From: Puniceicoccaceae bacterium
GTDB taxonomy: Bacteria; Verrucomicrobiota; Verrucomicrobiia; Opitutales; Coraliomargaritaceae
DNA length: 64,000 bases
Direction: 5' to 3'
Assembly: GCA_003331195.1 (NCBI GenBank)
Contig: QOOZ01000042.1
Location: 1 to 64,000, forward strand
Shown here one piece after another: positions 7,879 through 17,653 of this stretch. A model generated the notes under the pieces. It was given only the letters and a program-made list of their open reading frames with translations, searched no databases and was not told the origin of the DNA. Both the position numbers and the translations under genes were made by a program. Each line of letters begins with the position of its first letter. The first letter of the stretch is position 1.

Positions 7879-10664
7879 GACTGGCCTCCTTTTAATTTTA
7901 CGATGGTCTCGGGATCGATACAATGCTCGGGCGAACCGTTGACGAAGAGTGGCGAGAAAGGATCATCCCATGATCCCCGAAAAGCTTGCGGAGGCCAAAA
8001 ATGACCCTTAGCAATATTTTGCGTGATCGCTTCGGCGCAATCGATCGCTTCTAGGTAAAGTTCTTCACTTAATTCATCAAATGGGTAGATGCCGCTCTCG
8101 TTTGGATCGGATGGTAACACAAAATAGGCCATTTCAGGGGGATGTTCGGCACACTGTTTAGGATACCAGTGTTCAAGGATCTTGCGATAGAGCGGCAGTT
8201 GAAGATTCTTCCATGTCTTGCTGGCAATCCCTCGACTGGTCGGCACTTCGACTTGTGCGGCTAACATCCAGTTGTGAGAAGCGGGAGCGAAGTGAGTCTC
8301 AGCGGGCTTTTTCACGGAGCTAAAAGTTTTATAGTCGATTACCCGAAGTGCACCTGTAAGCGCGTTTTGTTCGATGCGGTCGATAGTACCAGTAAGCTGC
8401 AGCGAACCGAAAGAGAGTGGGGTATCGCTATCGACTTCGAGCTTACGCTCCACACCGTGTATGATCCAGCCCTCGGCAAAGCACTTTACTTGTATACGGG
8501 CAAATGCATGGAGCCGGGCGACGGCACTGGCTAGTTGGACCTGCACGGCGGGCATCGGGTTTGCGCCGAATTGCAAGAGCGCTTCTTGCTTTAAAAGCTG
8601 TTGCACTCGTTGGCGAATAGTCGACTCGTCAAGATCCAGCATAGCCTTACCGGTGGGGATGATCTCGCGGCCGAAATTTTCTAGGGTATTGTGTATCAAG
8701 TTTCCAAATACGGCGGCGTCCATTTCATAGGTAGCTTTCGGAGCGTTTTTATATTTGAGCACTTTTTCAAGGCAGAAGCGAAAGGGGCAAGCGAGATAGG
8801 ACTCAAACTGAGTGGGGCTTATCTTAGTGACAGGTGGTATCTCATCGGGTAGCTGCCATCGCCACTCGGTTTGACGGCGCGGGCGGCTGCGAGACGATGC
8901 ACTGGACTGAGTCAGGTGTTGGACACGTGAGGGTAGTTCCTCTAGTTTAGTGCGAAAAAGGAGGCGCGAGGGCTTATTGGGATCCCCATCTTGATTAAAT
9001 TTGCTGAAAGAGAGGTGGACGTCATCGGCCGAGCGGTTGGCGAGCAAAGCATCGAGCAGATAGGCATCGCGCGCGAGACGTTGCTCGTTGTGACTGAGGC
9101 GGAGTTCGGGGCAGATGGAGTCAGGAAGAAAGGGATCGCCATCGAGCGATTGCGGAAGCTGCCCTTCTGTTAAGCCGCAAAGCACGATCTTCGCTTCGGG
9201 TAACCAAGGGGCTTCGAGCCAGCCGTTGAGAGTAATTACCTCATCGATAGCAGGCTCCTGTAATTGTTCACTTTTAATGGCTTGAGTGAAAATCTGCACG
9301 GGTAGCTTACTCCCAGTTCCTCGCCCAGACCAGTCCATGAGAGCCGCTGAGTTTTCTAGCTTGCGACCAATTTCTAAGACACGTTTTGCGGACTTTGGGC
9401 GCATGGATTCATTCGGAAAAGCCGACTCGATCATTTCGAGTGCGCTGACGCCGAGTCGTGCGCGAACGGAACCGAGTAAGCGGCGAGTTTTTTCACGCAT
9501 TCGGCTTTGTTCAGTGGGCGCAGTTTTAGTGACTACTGGTGAGGCCTGCCAGGCAGCTTCGAGAGTGGCCGCAATGGTCTTACCGAGTAAATGATCAATG
9601 GCGATAAGCGCATCACTTTGTGATAGAGCATGCTCTGTGTCGATCGCGCGGCAGAATGCGGGCAGCTCAAGTAAATGACGCAAGCAGCGTAGGTCTTTTC
9701 CCTTGCGAAAGTCTTCCCAGCCGATTGCCATCTTGGAAGCTTCGCAGTCGATCAGACGTTCGCCCTCAGGCAGGTAGGGTTTATGACCTCGAGTGAGTAT
9801 TTCGCTGGCTAGGAGTGAATGGATTTTTGGGTCAACCGCGACTAGCTTAGCTTTGTTTTGAATGCATAGCTGAACGGCACTGCGGGCTTCATCATGGGAG
9901 GATGGGTTAACGTAGATTTGCTCTTTGGTCAGGTCAATCTGGTGTTGTTTCCAGTTTTCTGTAATAGGGCGACCCCAGTCATCAAAACTGCTTTCGGATA
10001 CATTGCGCGGGTTCCAGATTAGTACGTCAACACTTGCACCATGTTTTTCAATTTGTTCGGCATACAATTGGAAGGCGCAAGGCAGGTCAGGCACACCCGC
10101 TATAACGATACGGGAAGGGGGAGTCGTCGGCTCTTTGATTTGATCGAGTCGCAGATCGTTGGGGTCACGCAGACCCCAACTAGCCAGACAATTGATGTAG
10201 TTTTCATAAAGCGCGGCAATGGCTGACCACCGACCTTGGTCAGAGCTGCCACTTGCTTGCTCGGGCAAATGAAAAGTAGCAGGAGAAAGACCGGCTTCAG
10301 TCAGTCGATCGCAGAGTCCGTTAAAGTTGCGGCCTGCTTTGAGCAATTCCGCGGTGCTCTGAGGGCTTTCCTTCCAGAAGAGTATACTTAATTTAGAATT
10401 TGGCAGATTACGTATGGCATTTGCCCAAGCTAGGCAGCGTTCAATGGCCGTAGCGACATCTTCGCGCTGTGGCAAAAGCGCTTGCATCGCTTGAGCAACA
10501 ACAAGTGTCTGTAGTTTAGGTTTATCAAGACAATCAACGATGCGACGCGCGGCACCCGAGGTTGGCGTGATTAAAAGCACACCTGCCTCCACCGCATCCG
10601 ATAGAAATTGAGCCACTTGCAGGCTTAATGTATCGGCTGAAGTAAGGTGGTGGAGTTTGGGCAC
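7875..10664 (-). CDS. addB: AddB-like nuclease/helicase-fold protein
   Basis: A 929-residue partner of the downstream AddA-like helicase. The N-terminal region resembles the inactive helicase fold of AddB (LITPTSGAARRIVD near residue 32). The C-terminal part is a PD-(D/E)XK exonuclease: SPTQFESYLACPFRFC near 615-628, GNLIHNTLENFG near 655 and the catalytic core VIDYKTF near 775. Only the first cysteine of the AddB iron-sulfur cluster is obvious; the C-terminal cysteine triplet is not, so a cluster is doubtful. It should resect broken ends together with AddA. The genes share a TTGA overlap and are almost certainly translationally coupled. Confidence 0.8.
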   Translation of the reverse strand: MPKLHHLTSADTLSLQVAQFLSDAVEAGVLLITPTSGAARRIVDCLDKPKLQTLVVAQAMQALLPQREDVATAIERCLAWANAIRNLPNSKLSILFWKESPQSTAELLKAGRNFNGLCDRLTEAGLSPATFHLPEQASGSSDQGRWSAIAALYENYINCLASWGLRDPNDLRLDQIKEPTTPPSRIVIAGVPDLPCAFQLYAEQIEKHGASVDVLIWNPRNVSESSFDDWGRPITENWKQHQIDLTKEQIYVNPSSHDEARSAVQLCIQNKAKLVAVDPKIHSLLASEILTRGHKPYLPEGERLIDCEASKMAIGWEDFRKGKDLRCLRHLLELPAFCRAIDTEHALSQSDALIAIDHLLGKTIAATLEAAWQASPVVTKTAPTEQSRMREKTRRLLGSVRARLGVSALEMIESAFPNESMRPKSAKRVLEIGRKLENSAALMDWSGRGTGSKLPVQIFTQAIKSEQLQEPAIDEVITLNGWLEAPWLPEAKIVLCGLTEGQLPQSLDGDPFLPDSICPELRLSHNEQRLARDAYLLDALLANRSADDVHLSFSKFNQDGDPNKPSRLLFRTKLEELPSRVQHLTQSSASSRSRPRRQTEWRWQLPDEIPPVTKISPTQFESYLACPFRFCLEKVLKYKNAPKATYEMDAAVFGNLIHNTLENFGREIIPTGKAMLDLDESTIRQRVQQLLKQEALLQFGANPMPAVQVQLASAVARLHAFARIQVKCFAEGWIIHGVERKLEVDSDTPLSFGSLQLTGTIDRIEQNALTGALRVIDYKTFSSVKKPAETHFAPASHNWMLAAQVEVPTSRGIASKTWKNLQLPLYRKILEHWYPKQCAEHPPEMAYFVLPSDPNESGIYPFDELSEELYLEAIDCAEAITQNIAKGHFWPPQAFRGSWDDPFSPLFVNGSPEHCIDPETIVKLKGGQS

Positions 10665-10715
10665 TATAGCTTAGTTAGCTTGAGTTAGCTCAGATACTAC
10701 ATCCGTTGGTTTTTG

Positions 10716-12023
10716 CTAGGCTTTCAACGCTTGATCAAGGTCAGCTAAGAGGTCTTCGATATCCTCAATACCGACGGAGAGTCGGACAAAGTCGGGCGTT
10801 ACACCAGCAGCTAATTGATCGGTTTCATCTAGTTGAGAGTGTGTAGTGGTGGCTGGATGAATCGCCAAGGATTTAGCATCGCCGATATTGGCGAGGTGAC
10901 TGAAAAGCTGGAGCTTGTCGATGAACTTACTACCTCCTTCGAGACCGCCTTTGACCCCAAAACCTACAAGTGCGCCGTATTTATCTGTGTCAAAATATTG
11001 CCTTGCGGATGCGTGGTGTGCGTTGCTTTTTAGGCCTGGGTAGTTTACCCAAGTCACTGAATCGTGCGCTTCGAGAAAATTAGCAACCTTGTGTGCGTTT
11101 TCACAATGGCGCTCCATTCGTAGGTGTAGTGTTTCGAGGCCTTGCAGGTGCTGGAATGAGTTGAAGGGAGTCGCGCAATTACCTATGTCGCGTAGCCATT
11201 GAAGGCGCATTTTCATGATATAGGCGATGTTGGCGCCGCCTGCAGGCTCGAAGGCTTTAAATGCATCCCAATGGACGAGACCGTGATAACTGTGGTCAGG
11301 CTGAGTGAATTCGTCGAAGCGTCCACTGCCCCAATCAAAGTTGCCCGCGTCGACGACGATGCCTCCGATACTGGTGCCATGCCCACCAATAAATTTGGTC
11401 AAGCTATGTATGACTATGTTCGCACCATGTTCAATCGGGCGGCAAACGGCGGGCGAAGCTACTGTACTGTCAATTACAAGCGGCAACTTGGCTGCTTTGG
11501 CAATTTTAGAGATTTCGGCAAAAGGGAAAATATTAAGCTTTGGATTACCAACTGTATCGCCGTAGATTGCTTTAGTTTTAGAGTCAATTAGAGGTTCGAA
11601 GCTAGCAGGATCCTCCGCATCGGCGAAGCGCACCTCAATACCTAGCTTTGGAAGCGTATGTTTAAAGAGAGTATAAGTGCCACCATAGAGTTGTGAGGCA
11701 GAGACTATATTATCACCGGATGATGCAAGATTGAGGATAGCACTGGTGATGGCCGCTTGCCCGCTAGAGTGAGCGAGGGCACCAACACCTCCTTCGAGAG
11801 CGGCCACGCGTTTTTCAAGTACATCTGTGGTGGGATTCATAATGCGCGTGTAGATATTTCCCAACTCCTCTAGGCCGAAGAGGCGGGCGGCATGCGCTGT
11901 ATCCTTGAAGATGAAACTGGTCGTCTGGTAGATAGGCACGGCGCGCGAGCCTGTGTCTTTATCGGGGGTATGTCCTGCGTGCAGTGAAAGTGTACCGAGG
12001 CCAGGATTTATTGGTGTGGTCAT
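10716..12023 (-). CDS. metY: O-acetylhomoserine sulfhydrylase
   Basis: A 435-residue PLP enzyme of the Cys/Met metabolism family. It most likely joins O-acetylhomoserine with sulfide to make homocysteine in methionine synthesis. The family features are [20 protein letters not shown] at the N-terminus, the N-x-Y-T-R-x-x-N-P-T segment ([11 protein letters not shown]), and the PLP lysine in [11 protein letters not shown] near residue 208. The length and the [11 protein letters not shown] form fit MetY rather than MetB or MetC. The ATG at 12023 gives the family-standard start; a longer frame to 12083 would overlap the upstream gene. No SAM riboswitch is evident, because the gene follows a coding region by only 20 bases. 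Confidence 0.9.
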   Translation of the reverse strand: MTTPINPGLGTLSLHAGHTPDKDTGSRAVPIYQTTSFIFKDTAHAARLFGLEELGNIYTRIMNPTTDVLEKRVAALEGGVGALAHSSGQAAITSAILNLASSGDNIVSASQLYGGTYTLFKHTLPKLGIEVRFADAEDPASFEPLIDSKTKAIYGDTVGNPKLNIFPFAEISKIAKAAKLPLVIDSTVASPAVCRPIEHGANIVIHSLTKFIGGHGTSIGGIVVDAGNFDWGSGRFDEFTQPDHSYHGLVHWDAFKAFEPAGGANIAYIMKMRLQWLRDIGNCATPFNSFQHLQGLETLHLRMERHCENAHKVANFLEAHDSVTWVNYPGLKSNAHHASARQYFDTDKYGALVGFGVKGGLEGGSKFIDKLQLFSHLANIGDAKSLAIHPATTTHSQLDETDQLAAGVTPDFVRLSVGIEDIEDLLADLDQALKA

Positions 12024-12043
12024 AATATTACTTTTGGGTGAGT

Positions 12044-13657
12044 TTATTGTGTGATGCGTTCGCGGACGTTTTTGGCATCCCAAGACAAGCCTAGTCGATC
12101 GTATAATTCAGCTGCTTCAAGAAGAAATTCGTCATCAGGTTCTGAATCGCGGAGGACACGCCTATATTGACGCAGGGCATTAGTATTTTGCCCTTCTTCA
12201 CGGTATATACGAGCAAGCTTCTCACGCAATTCAATACGTCCAGGCTGTTGATTTAAAATAGCTTCAATCATTTCGATCGTTTCATTACGATTTAATAGAC
12301 TACTCACTTCACCACTTTTTTCAATGGTATCAATGAGTGCGAATTTGGTTAGCGCAGAATCGGGCCATTGCTCAGATAGATTATACCACATCTGTGCACG
12401 GTCGCTTAGATTGTAGGCATATGATGCAGTGATGAGTATTTGGAAGCCCGCAAATAAGGTAAAGCCTAGTTGCCAGAGCATTTTTCCTATTACGTTTATA
12501 TTTTGTATGATACCACCTGCTAAGCAGATGACTAATGCGGTAATGATTGGTAGCGCGACATATTGCAAATGATCTTCCAAAGCTAGACTACCATCAATAA
12601 ACGCACCCACCTGCCTAAGCCCGTAAAGTAAAAGTAATAAATAAGCAGTAAGGCCTAGAAGGAGACCACGCGCCCATGACTTACGGATGAAGATCGCTAC
12701 CAATGCGTAAAATGGAATGAAAAGCGAGAAGGGTAAAAAGTTACTCTGTGCACCCACGCTGAATCCCTTTGTTTGTTCGAAAGGATAGAAGAGCGCCAAC
12801 TCAATTGGAAAGAGCGCTTGTTTTAAATAAAAGACTAAGCTTTGCGCACTGATCCCAAAGCGTTCACCCCATTCGAGTTCTGCATTTGCGCTGACCCCCT
12901 GAGACCAGACACCGAAGAATAAGGCAAGAAAGAACAAAGGTAGCAATCGATTATATTCTTTAAACCTAAATGATCCATTCTGGTAGAAAATACAGAGTCC
13001 AAGTAACGGGGGCAGAAATAGGGCAGCAGGATGAGATATATAAGCAATGATACAGATCACTATAAGCATAAAGTAGTCCTTCGTATTACGGTTCTTAATA
13101 CCAAAATATAAGGCAGCGAAGATCAGAATCAAGCCGATCAACTCTGCGCGGTAACCAGACCAGAAAATCGTTTGCATTGCAGCCGGATGGAGTGCGAAGA
13201 CAAGTGCAGCTGGAAACGCTGCTGTAAGTTTGAGTGCTTCCAAATTTTTCAGTAAAAGTATGGCAGCCGTGATATGCAGCAAAAGATTAATCGCGTGATG
13301 AGTCGCGGGTAGCGCAAACGGAATACTTTGTTCTATGAAATACGAACTTAGCGTTATGGGGTCTTCCGCACGAATTATTTCCGGAACCCAGGAGTCTGTC
13401 CATAATTCCATAGACTGGTAGGGACTACGCTCGACTTGGTCGTATTCAGACCATGCTAGACCTGATAGAAAAATAGGCGAATAGCTGGCAACCGTAAGTA
13501 AGAACAAGGCAGTGTAAGCGAGCCATCCGGCAGGCTTAAATGCTTGCGCTTTGGAGCGAGTCCGGCGAGTGAGTTCAGCATCGATCGTTTCCGCAGACGG
13601 CTTGATTAAGTTGCCTTTGCGAAGCACGCGCTGTGGTTTTACTTCTGCTTCAGGCAT
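12044..13657 (-). CDS. multi-pass membrane protein with C-terminal TPR-like region
   Basis: A 537-residue protein with a basic cytoplasmic N-terminus (about 45 residues), then roughly ten hydrophobic helices, and a soluble C-terminus (about 440-537) with helical repeats of TPR type ([25 protein letters not shown]). The order of long membrane domain then TPR, and the loop [14 protein letters not shown] after the first helix, recall the GT-C glycosyltransferases of the PMT/TMTC group. I cannot confirm the catalytic acidic residues, so the function stays open. Its start overlaps the stop of the upstream lipoprotein gene as TAATG, so the two are translated together. Confidence 0.65.
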   Translation of the reverse strand: MPEAEVKPQRVLRKGNLIKPSAETIDAELTRRTRSKAQAFKPAGWLAYTALFLLTVASYSPIFLSGLAWSEYDQVERSPYQSMELWTDSWVPEIIRAEDPITLSSYFIEQSIPFALPATHHAINLLLHITAAILLLKNLEALKLTAAFPAALVFALHPAAMQTIFWSGYRAELIGLILIFAALYFGIKNRNTKDYFMLIVICIIAYISHPAALFLPPLLGLCIFYQNGSFRFKEYNRLLPLFFLALFFGVWSQGVSANAELEWGERFGISAQSLVFYLKQALFPIELALFYPFEQTKGFSVGAQSNFLPFSLFIPFYALVAIFIRKSWARGLLLGLTAYLLLLLYGLRQVGAFIDGSLALEDHLQYVALPIITALVICLAGGIIQNINVIGKMLWQLGFTLFAGFQILITASYAYNLSDRAQMWYNLSEQWPDSALTKFALIDTIEKSGEVSSLLNRNETIEMIEAILNQQPGRIELREKLARIYREEGQNTNALRQYRRVLRDSEPDDEFLLEAAELYDRLGLSWDAKNVRERITQ

Positions 13658-14160
13658 TATGGTTTGATCGAAGAGTTTCTTTGCTTGAGACTATCGAGTG
13701 CGATGACGAGTGACTTCATGTCGATACGGTCCCCGACTTGAATATCATTAGCAGCATACCAGCCTTGATTTGTTTCGACCGCAATCAATACCTCGTGACT
13801 GCGGGAATTGACTGAAGTTTCGTCAAAGGGAAAGAGTTTGTGGACTTCGAGCAGCTGGCCGTTCGAGTCGAAGTAGCCAATGTCAAGTGGTATGCGCGTA
13901 TTACGCATCCAGAAGCCGCGCTTATCGGGACGATCAAAGAGGAACATCATGCCATGGTCTTTATCTAAACTTTCGCGGTGCATGAGCCCTTTTTGTTGCT
14001 CTGCGGGTTTGAGTGCGAGCTGTAGCTGGAGTTCAATTCCGCCGATGGGAATCGGAAAGTAAGTCTGGCTGTTTATTGGTTCAGACGGTGCGCCTGTAGG
14101 CTGGCAAGCAATGCATGCTAGCCCCAATACGCCAGCGAGAATTTTAAAATATGGCTTCAA
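13657..14160 (-). CDS. DUF192 lipoprotein
   Basis: A 167-residue secreted lipoprotein. A short charged N-terminus and hydrophobic core lead to a lipobox ending LACIAC, with Cys19 as the likely lipidated residue. The mature part is a DUF192 domain: QQKGLMHRESL, GMMFLF and GFWMRNTRIPLDIGY are the family signatures. DUF192 proteins are small envelope proteins of unknown function. The start codon is TTG (14160); no ATG gives the signal peptide. It overlaps the following membrane-protein gene by one base. Confidence 0.8.
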   Translation of the reverse strand: MKPYFKILAGVLGLACIACQPTGAPSEPINSQTYFPIPIGGIELQLQLALKPAEQQKGLMHRESLDKDHGMMFLFDRPDKRGFWMRNTRIPLDIGYFDSNGQLLEVHKLFPFDETSVNSRSHEVLIAVETNQGWYAANDIQVGDRIDMKSLVIALDSLKQRNSSIKP

Positions 14161-14229
14161 TGCAAGAATTGGTAAGTTCAGGGCGTGACAGTTAATAGTT
14201 TATACAAAATAGTACTGTATTTTATATTA

Positions 14230-15375
14230 ATGAAAAGTAAATCCTCCACAATCCGCTTTCTTTATGCTGCATCCGATACTTCAGCGGATGCACTCTATTT
14301 AAGTGGTGTTTTTGTTCCTGATCCGTTCCTCGCGGTCATTACCCAAAAAAAGAGCTACGCTGTCGTCAGTCAACTAGAGTACAGTCGCGTGAGCAAGCAG
14401 TCAAAATTCGATGAGGTCATGCTACTGGAGACGATTCGCAAGAAAACAGCTGAGAACCTACAGATTTCCATCTGCAAAGTTGGCGTTGGAGAGCTAATGG
14501 TCTATTTCGTTCAACGCTATGCCGCTAAAAAAATCGAAGTGCCTTCAGACTTCCCTGCCGCTTATTACGCAAAGCTGCTCAAGGCAGGTTACCACATAGA
14601 CATCGTCGAAGGCGCATTTTTTCCGAAACGTTCGAGAAAGACTGATACTGAAGCACGGATGATCAAGCAGGGGAATGCGGCTTCCGCTGTGGGTATCCGT
14701 GCTGCCGAGGCGGTGCTACGTACAGCAACGATCGATGGAGATCGAATTATCTACGAAGGGGATGCGCTCACCTCCGAGCGACTACGTAACATTATTGATC
14801 AAGCATGTCTAAACAAGGGCGCGACCGCTAGCAACACGATCGCTGCCGGAGGACGTCAGGCCTGTGATCCCCATGAAGCTGGACGAGGTTTGCTCCGACC
14901 AAATGAATTGATCATCGTCGATGTTTTTCCGCGCATTCAAAAGACAGGTTATCACGGCGACATGACTCGCACCTTCCTGAAAGGTCGAGCCACTCCAGCT
15001 CAGCGCGCTCTAGTTAAGGCTGTGCAAGCCTCACAGCGCGCTGCGATGGAAATGGTAAGAGCAGGCGTCAAGGGAGGCGCCGTTCATGCGACCGCTGAAT
15101 CTGTCTTCAAGAATCAAGGCTTTGTCTCTGAGCGTCGAAATGGGGACTTCGTTGGCTTTGTCCACTCAACTGGCCACGGTCTAGGGCTGGAAGTGCATGA
15201 AGCGCCAAGTGTTTCCAAAGGCGCTCCCATACTTAAAGTAGGTCACGTCATCACAATCGAACCAGGTCTCTACTATCCTGAGATCGGCGCTTGCCGGATA
15301 GAAGACGTTGTTCGTGTAACAAAAGATGGCTATGAAAAGCTGTCGAACCTGCACTACCGTTGGGAGATTCGCTAA
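14230..15375 (+). CDS. M24 family metallopeptidase (Xaa-Pro aminopeptidase-like)
   Basis: A 381-residue pita-bread peptidase that removes N-terminal residues, most likely before proline. The N-terminal creatinase-like domain covers about 1-140. The catalytic domain shows the five metal ligands of the family: the Asp in IIVDVFP, the Asp in YHGDMTRTF (near 243), His in HSTGHGLG, Glu in TIEPGLYY and Glu in CRIEDVV. The frame is open from 14185, but the ATG at 14230 is preferred because the preceding residues are unlike the family. It is convergent with dapL. The exact peptide preference cannot be read from sequence. Confidence 0.85.
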   Translation: MKSKSSTIRFLYAASDTSADALYLSGVFVPDPFLAVITQKKSYAVVSQLEYSRVSKQSKFDEVMLLETIRKKTAENLQISICKVGVGELMVYFVQRYAAKKIEVPSDFPAAYYAKLLKAGYHIDIVEGAFFPKRSRKTDTEARMIKQGNAASAVGIRAAEAVLRTATIDGDRIIYEGDALTSERLRNIIDQACLNKGATASNTIAAGGRQACDPHEAGRGLLRPNELIIVDVFPRIQKTGYHGDMTRTFLKGRATPAQRALVKAVQASQRAAMEMVRAGVKGGAVHATAESVFKNQGFVSERRNGDFVGFVHSTGHGLGLEVHEAPSVSKGAPILKVGHVITIEPGLYYPEIGACRIEDVVRVTKDGYEKLSNLHYRWEIR

Positions 15376-15473
15376 GATCACCCCTTAAGGCATATGACAT
15401 AATCACAGCGAATAGATCTAATTCTGTGATCACAGTTCAGAAAACAGCTTTGAGGAGCTACTCGCTACTATCG

Positions 15474-16718
15474 CTAAAATACAAATTGGTATTTAGCGAG
15501 GCGCTGCGCAATGTCATCAACGATCTCTTTTTCCTTCGCTACGCCCTTGGCGGCGAAGGTTACTGAGAAGCGGACGAAGTTGCCGCAGTCATCCCATGGA
15601 ACGGTGCTAATAAGTTCGTTGGTGATGAGCCATTGACTGAATAATTCACCTGAACCAAATTCAGTGCTCACGCCATCGACGGTGGCTGATTTAGGAGCTG
15701 CCACATAGAGAAAGAAACTTCCCTTAGGCTTTTTCGCGCTAAAGCCATTCTGATTGAGCGCAGTTATGAGTAGATCCATACGGCGGGAATACTTGCCGGC
15801 TATCTCGTCAGTGATTTGCGGATTGGCTAATGCGACTACGCCTGCTTTTTGGATAGCGAGAAACTGACCGGAGTCGGAGTTATCCTTCATATCTGCGTAA
15901 GCTTGCACGATGAGCGAATTACCCACCACAAATCCAATGCGCCAGCCCGTCATATTGTAGCTTTTAGATAGAGAGTGCAATTCGACCGCGACATCCTTCG
16001 CGCCCTTTACTTGGAATATGGAGACAGGCTTACCTTCGAAAATGAGCGAGGCATAAGCCGCATCCTGAAGTATAATTAAATTGTTAGCTTTGGCAAATGC
16101 CACCGCTTTAGCAAAAAAATCGAGTGTTGCGGAGGCTCCAGTCGGGTTGTTTGGGTAGTTGAGCACTAGGACTTTTGCCTTCGCCAATACGCCAGCGGGG
16201 ACAGCATCGAGATCGGGAAGGAAGTTGTTAGCCTCTTCGAGCTTCATATTATGCACATGGCCACCCAAGTATTGAGCATGCGTGCCGAGTACAGGATAAC
16301 CAGGCACCGTCATTAGAACGTAGTCGCCGGGGTTGATGAAGCATGCGGGTATCATTGAGAGAGCAGTCTTTGATCCTATCGAGTGGACGACCTCAGTCGT
16401 TGAATCGATGTCGGATACACCGAAGACTTCTCCCATATATTTAGCCGCAGCTTCTTTAAAATCTTCGCCGCCGTTATCTGCGTAGCCGCGGTTCTCTGGT
16501 TTGGCTGCTTCTTCCTGCAGTGCCTGGATCACAACAGGGAAAGCCATTTCGTCTGGTTCGCCCACGCCCATGTCAATCAGGTCGACGTCAGGTTTGGCTT
16601 CCTTAGCCGCCTTTTTCGCGCGCTTGATCTTCTCAAACTTATAAATGGCAGTCGATTTGCCGTATTGATTACCACCAATGCGTTCTGCAAAGAGTTCTTG
16701 AATGTAAGGATCGCTCAT
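15474..16718 (-). CDS. dapL: LL-diaminopimelate aminotransferase
   Basis: A 414-residue class I/II PLP aminotransferase. It converts tetrahydrodipicolinate straight to LL-diaminopimelate for lysine and peptidoglycan, bypassing the acylated intermediates. Recognisable parts are the IDMGVGEPDE start segment, VLNYPNNPTGA, and the PLP lysine in SLSKSYNMTGWRIG near residue 251. The length agrees with DapL proteins (about 410). The last codons form an imperfect hairpin with the stop region. It is divergent from panC with 82-88 bp between the starts. The call is firm for the family; DapL is found in Chlamydiae/Verrucomicrobia relatives, plants and some other bacteria. Confidence 0.9.
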   Translation of the reverse strand: MSDPYIQELFAERIGGNQYGKSTAIYKFEKIKRAKKAAKEAKPDVDLIDMGVGEPDEMAFPVVIQALQEEAAKPENRGYADNGGEDFKEAAAKYMGEVFGVSDIDSTTEVVHSIGSKTALSMIPACFINPGDYVLMTVPGYPVLGTHAQYLGGHVHNMKLEEANNFLPDLDAVPAGVLAKAKVLVLNYPNNPTGASATLDFFAKAVAFAKANNLIILQDAAYASLIFEGKPVSIFQVKGAKDVAVELHSLSKSYNMTGWRIGFVVGNSLIVQAYADMKDNSDSGQFLAIQKAGVVALANPQITDEIAGKYSRRMDLLITALNQNGFSAKKPKGSFFLYVAAPKSATVDGVSTEFGSGELFSQWLITNELISTVPWDDCGNFVRFSVTFAAKGVAKEKEIVDDIAQRLAKYQFVF

Positions 16719-16806
16719 GTCTGTCGTGTCGTCGTTATGTTTGTTATGTTCTATTTATTATTGTGAATATCTGGATAAGATAGGTAATCTGTGCAAAATA
16801 ATGGTT

Positions 16807-17649
16807 ATGCATACAATCCAATCGATTAATGAAATGCAATCTCACTCCATCAGCTTACGCTCGAGTGGACGCTTGATCGGGCTCGTGCCTACAATGGGCT
16901 CCCTGCACGAAGGGCATCTGTCGTTAATTGATATTGCCAAGGAAAAGACTGATAAGGTCATCGTTTCGATCTTTGTCAACCCCACCCAGTTCGGTCCCAA
17001 CGAAGATTTTGATAAATACCCTCGTACGCTAAAGGAGGATACCGAGAAATGCCGTGAACGCGGTGCCGATATTGTCTTCAATCCTTCAATAAAAGAGATG
17101 TATCCAGAAGGCTATTCTACATTCGTTGAGGAGGAGCAAATTAGTTCTGGTCTCTGCGGAGTCTCTCGCCCACACCACTTACGGGGAGTGGCGACAGTCT
17201 GCCTGAAACTTTTTAATATCACTCGCCCTGACATTGCCGTCTTTGGACAGAAGGATGCTCAACAATGCGCCATGATTCGCAAAATGGTGCTCGACCTAAA
17301 CATACCCACTGAAATCGTAGTCGGTCCAACCCAGCGCGACGCTGACGGTTTAGCAACAAGCTCTCGTAATGCTTACCTGTCCGATAAGCAAAGAAAGGAA
17401 GCACTCAATATACCCAATTCCCTTCAAATCGCGAGAGATATGGTCAATTCCGGCACTAAGAGCGTAGATCGTATAGTAGCGGAGGTCATACACCACCTAT
17501 CGCACTCCCGCCGGATCCGTGTGATCTACGTGCAAGTCGTGAATCGTATCACGATGGAACCTGCACGAGAGATTTTACCAGGCACACAGCAGCTATGTGT
17601 TGCCGCATGGGTAGACCAGACCCGATTAATCGACAATATCGAACTCTAA
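16807..17649 (+). CDS. panC: pantothenate synthetase
   Basis: A 280-residue enzyme that joins pantoate and beta-alanine with ATP to make pantothenate. The nucleotidyl-transferase signature is clear: LVPTMGSLHEGHLSLI contains the first His of the HxGH pair, followed by NPTQFGPNEDFDKYPR, FGQKDAQQ and TSSRNAYLS. The frame extends to 16717, but the ATG at 16807 (or 16801, two codons earlier) gives the normal N-terminus. It is followed four bases later by nadB, and panE lies downstream on the same strand, so panC-nadB-panE may form a cofactor-precursor cluster. Confidence 0.93.
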   Translation: MHTIQSINEMQSHSISLRSSGRLIGLVPTMGSLHEGHLSLIDIAKEKTDKVIVSIFVNPTQFGPNEDFDKYPRTLKEDTEKCRERGADIVFNPSIKEMYPEGYSTFVEEEQISSGLCGVSRPHHLRGVATVCLKLFNITRPDIAVFGQKDAQQCAMIRKMVLDLNIPTEIVVGPTQRDADGLATSSRNAYLSDKQRKEALNIPNSLQIARDMVNSGTKSVDRIVAEVIHHLSHSRRIRVIYVQVVNRITMEPAREILPGTQQLCVAAWVDQTRLIDNIEL

Positions 17650-17653
17650 GTAT

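Noticed and set aside
15424-15435. Perfect palindrome CTGTGATCACAG
   Set aside because: It lies between two convergent 3' ends, has no promoter next to it, and does not match the TGTGA-N6-TCACA spacing of a CRP site.
15473-15500. Imperfect hairpin formed by the last dapL codons and stop
   Set aside because: No U-tract follows and the stem has a bulge; probably an accident of the coding sequence.
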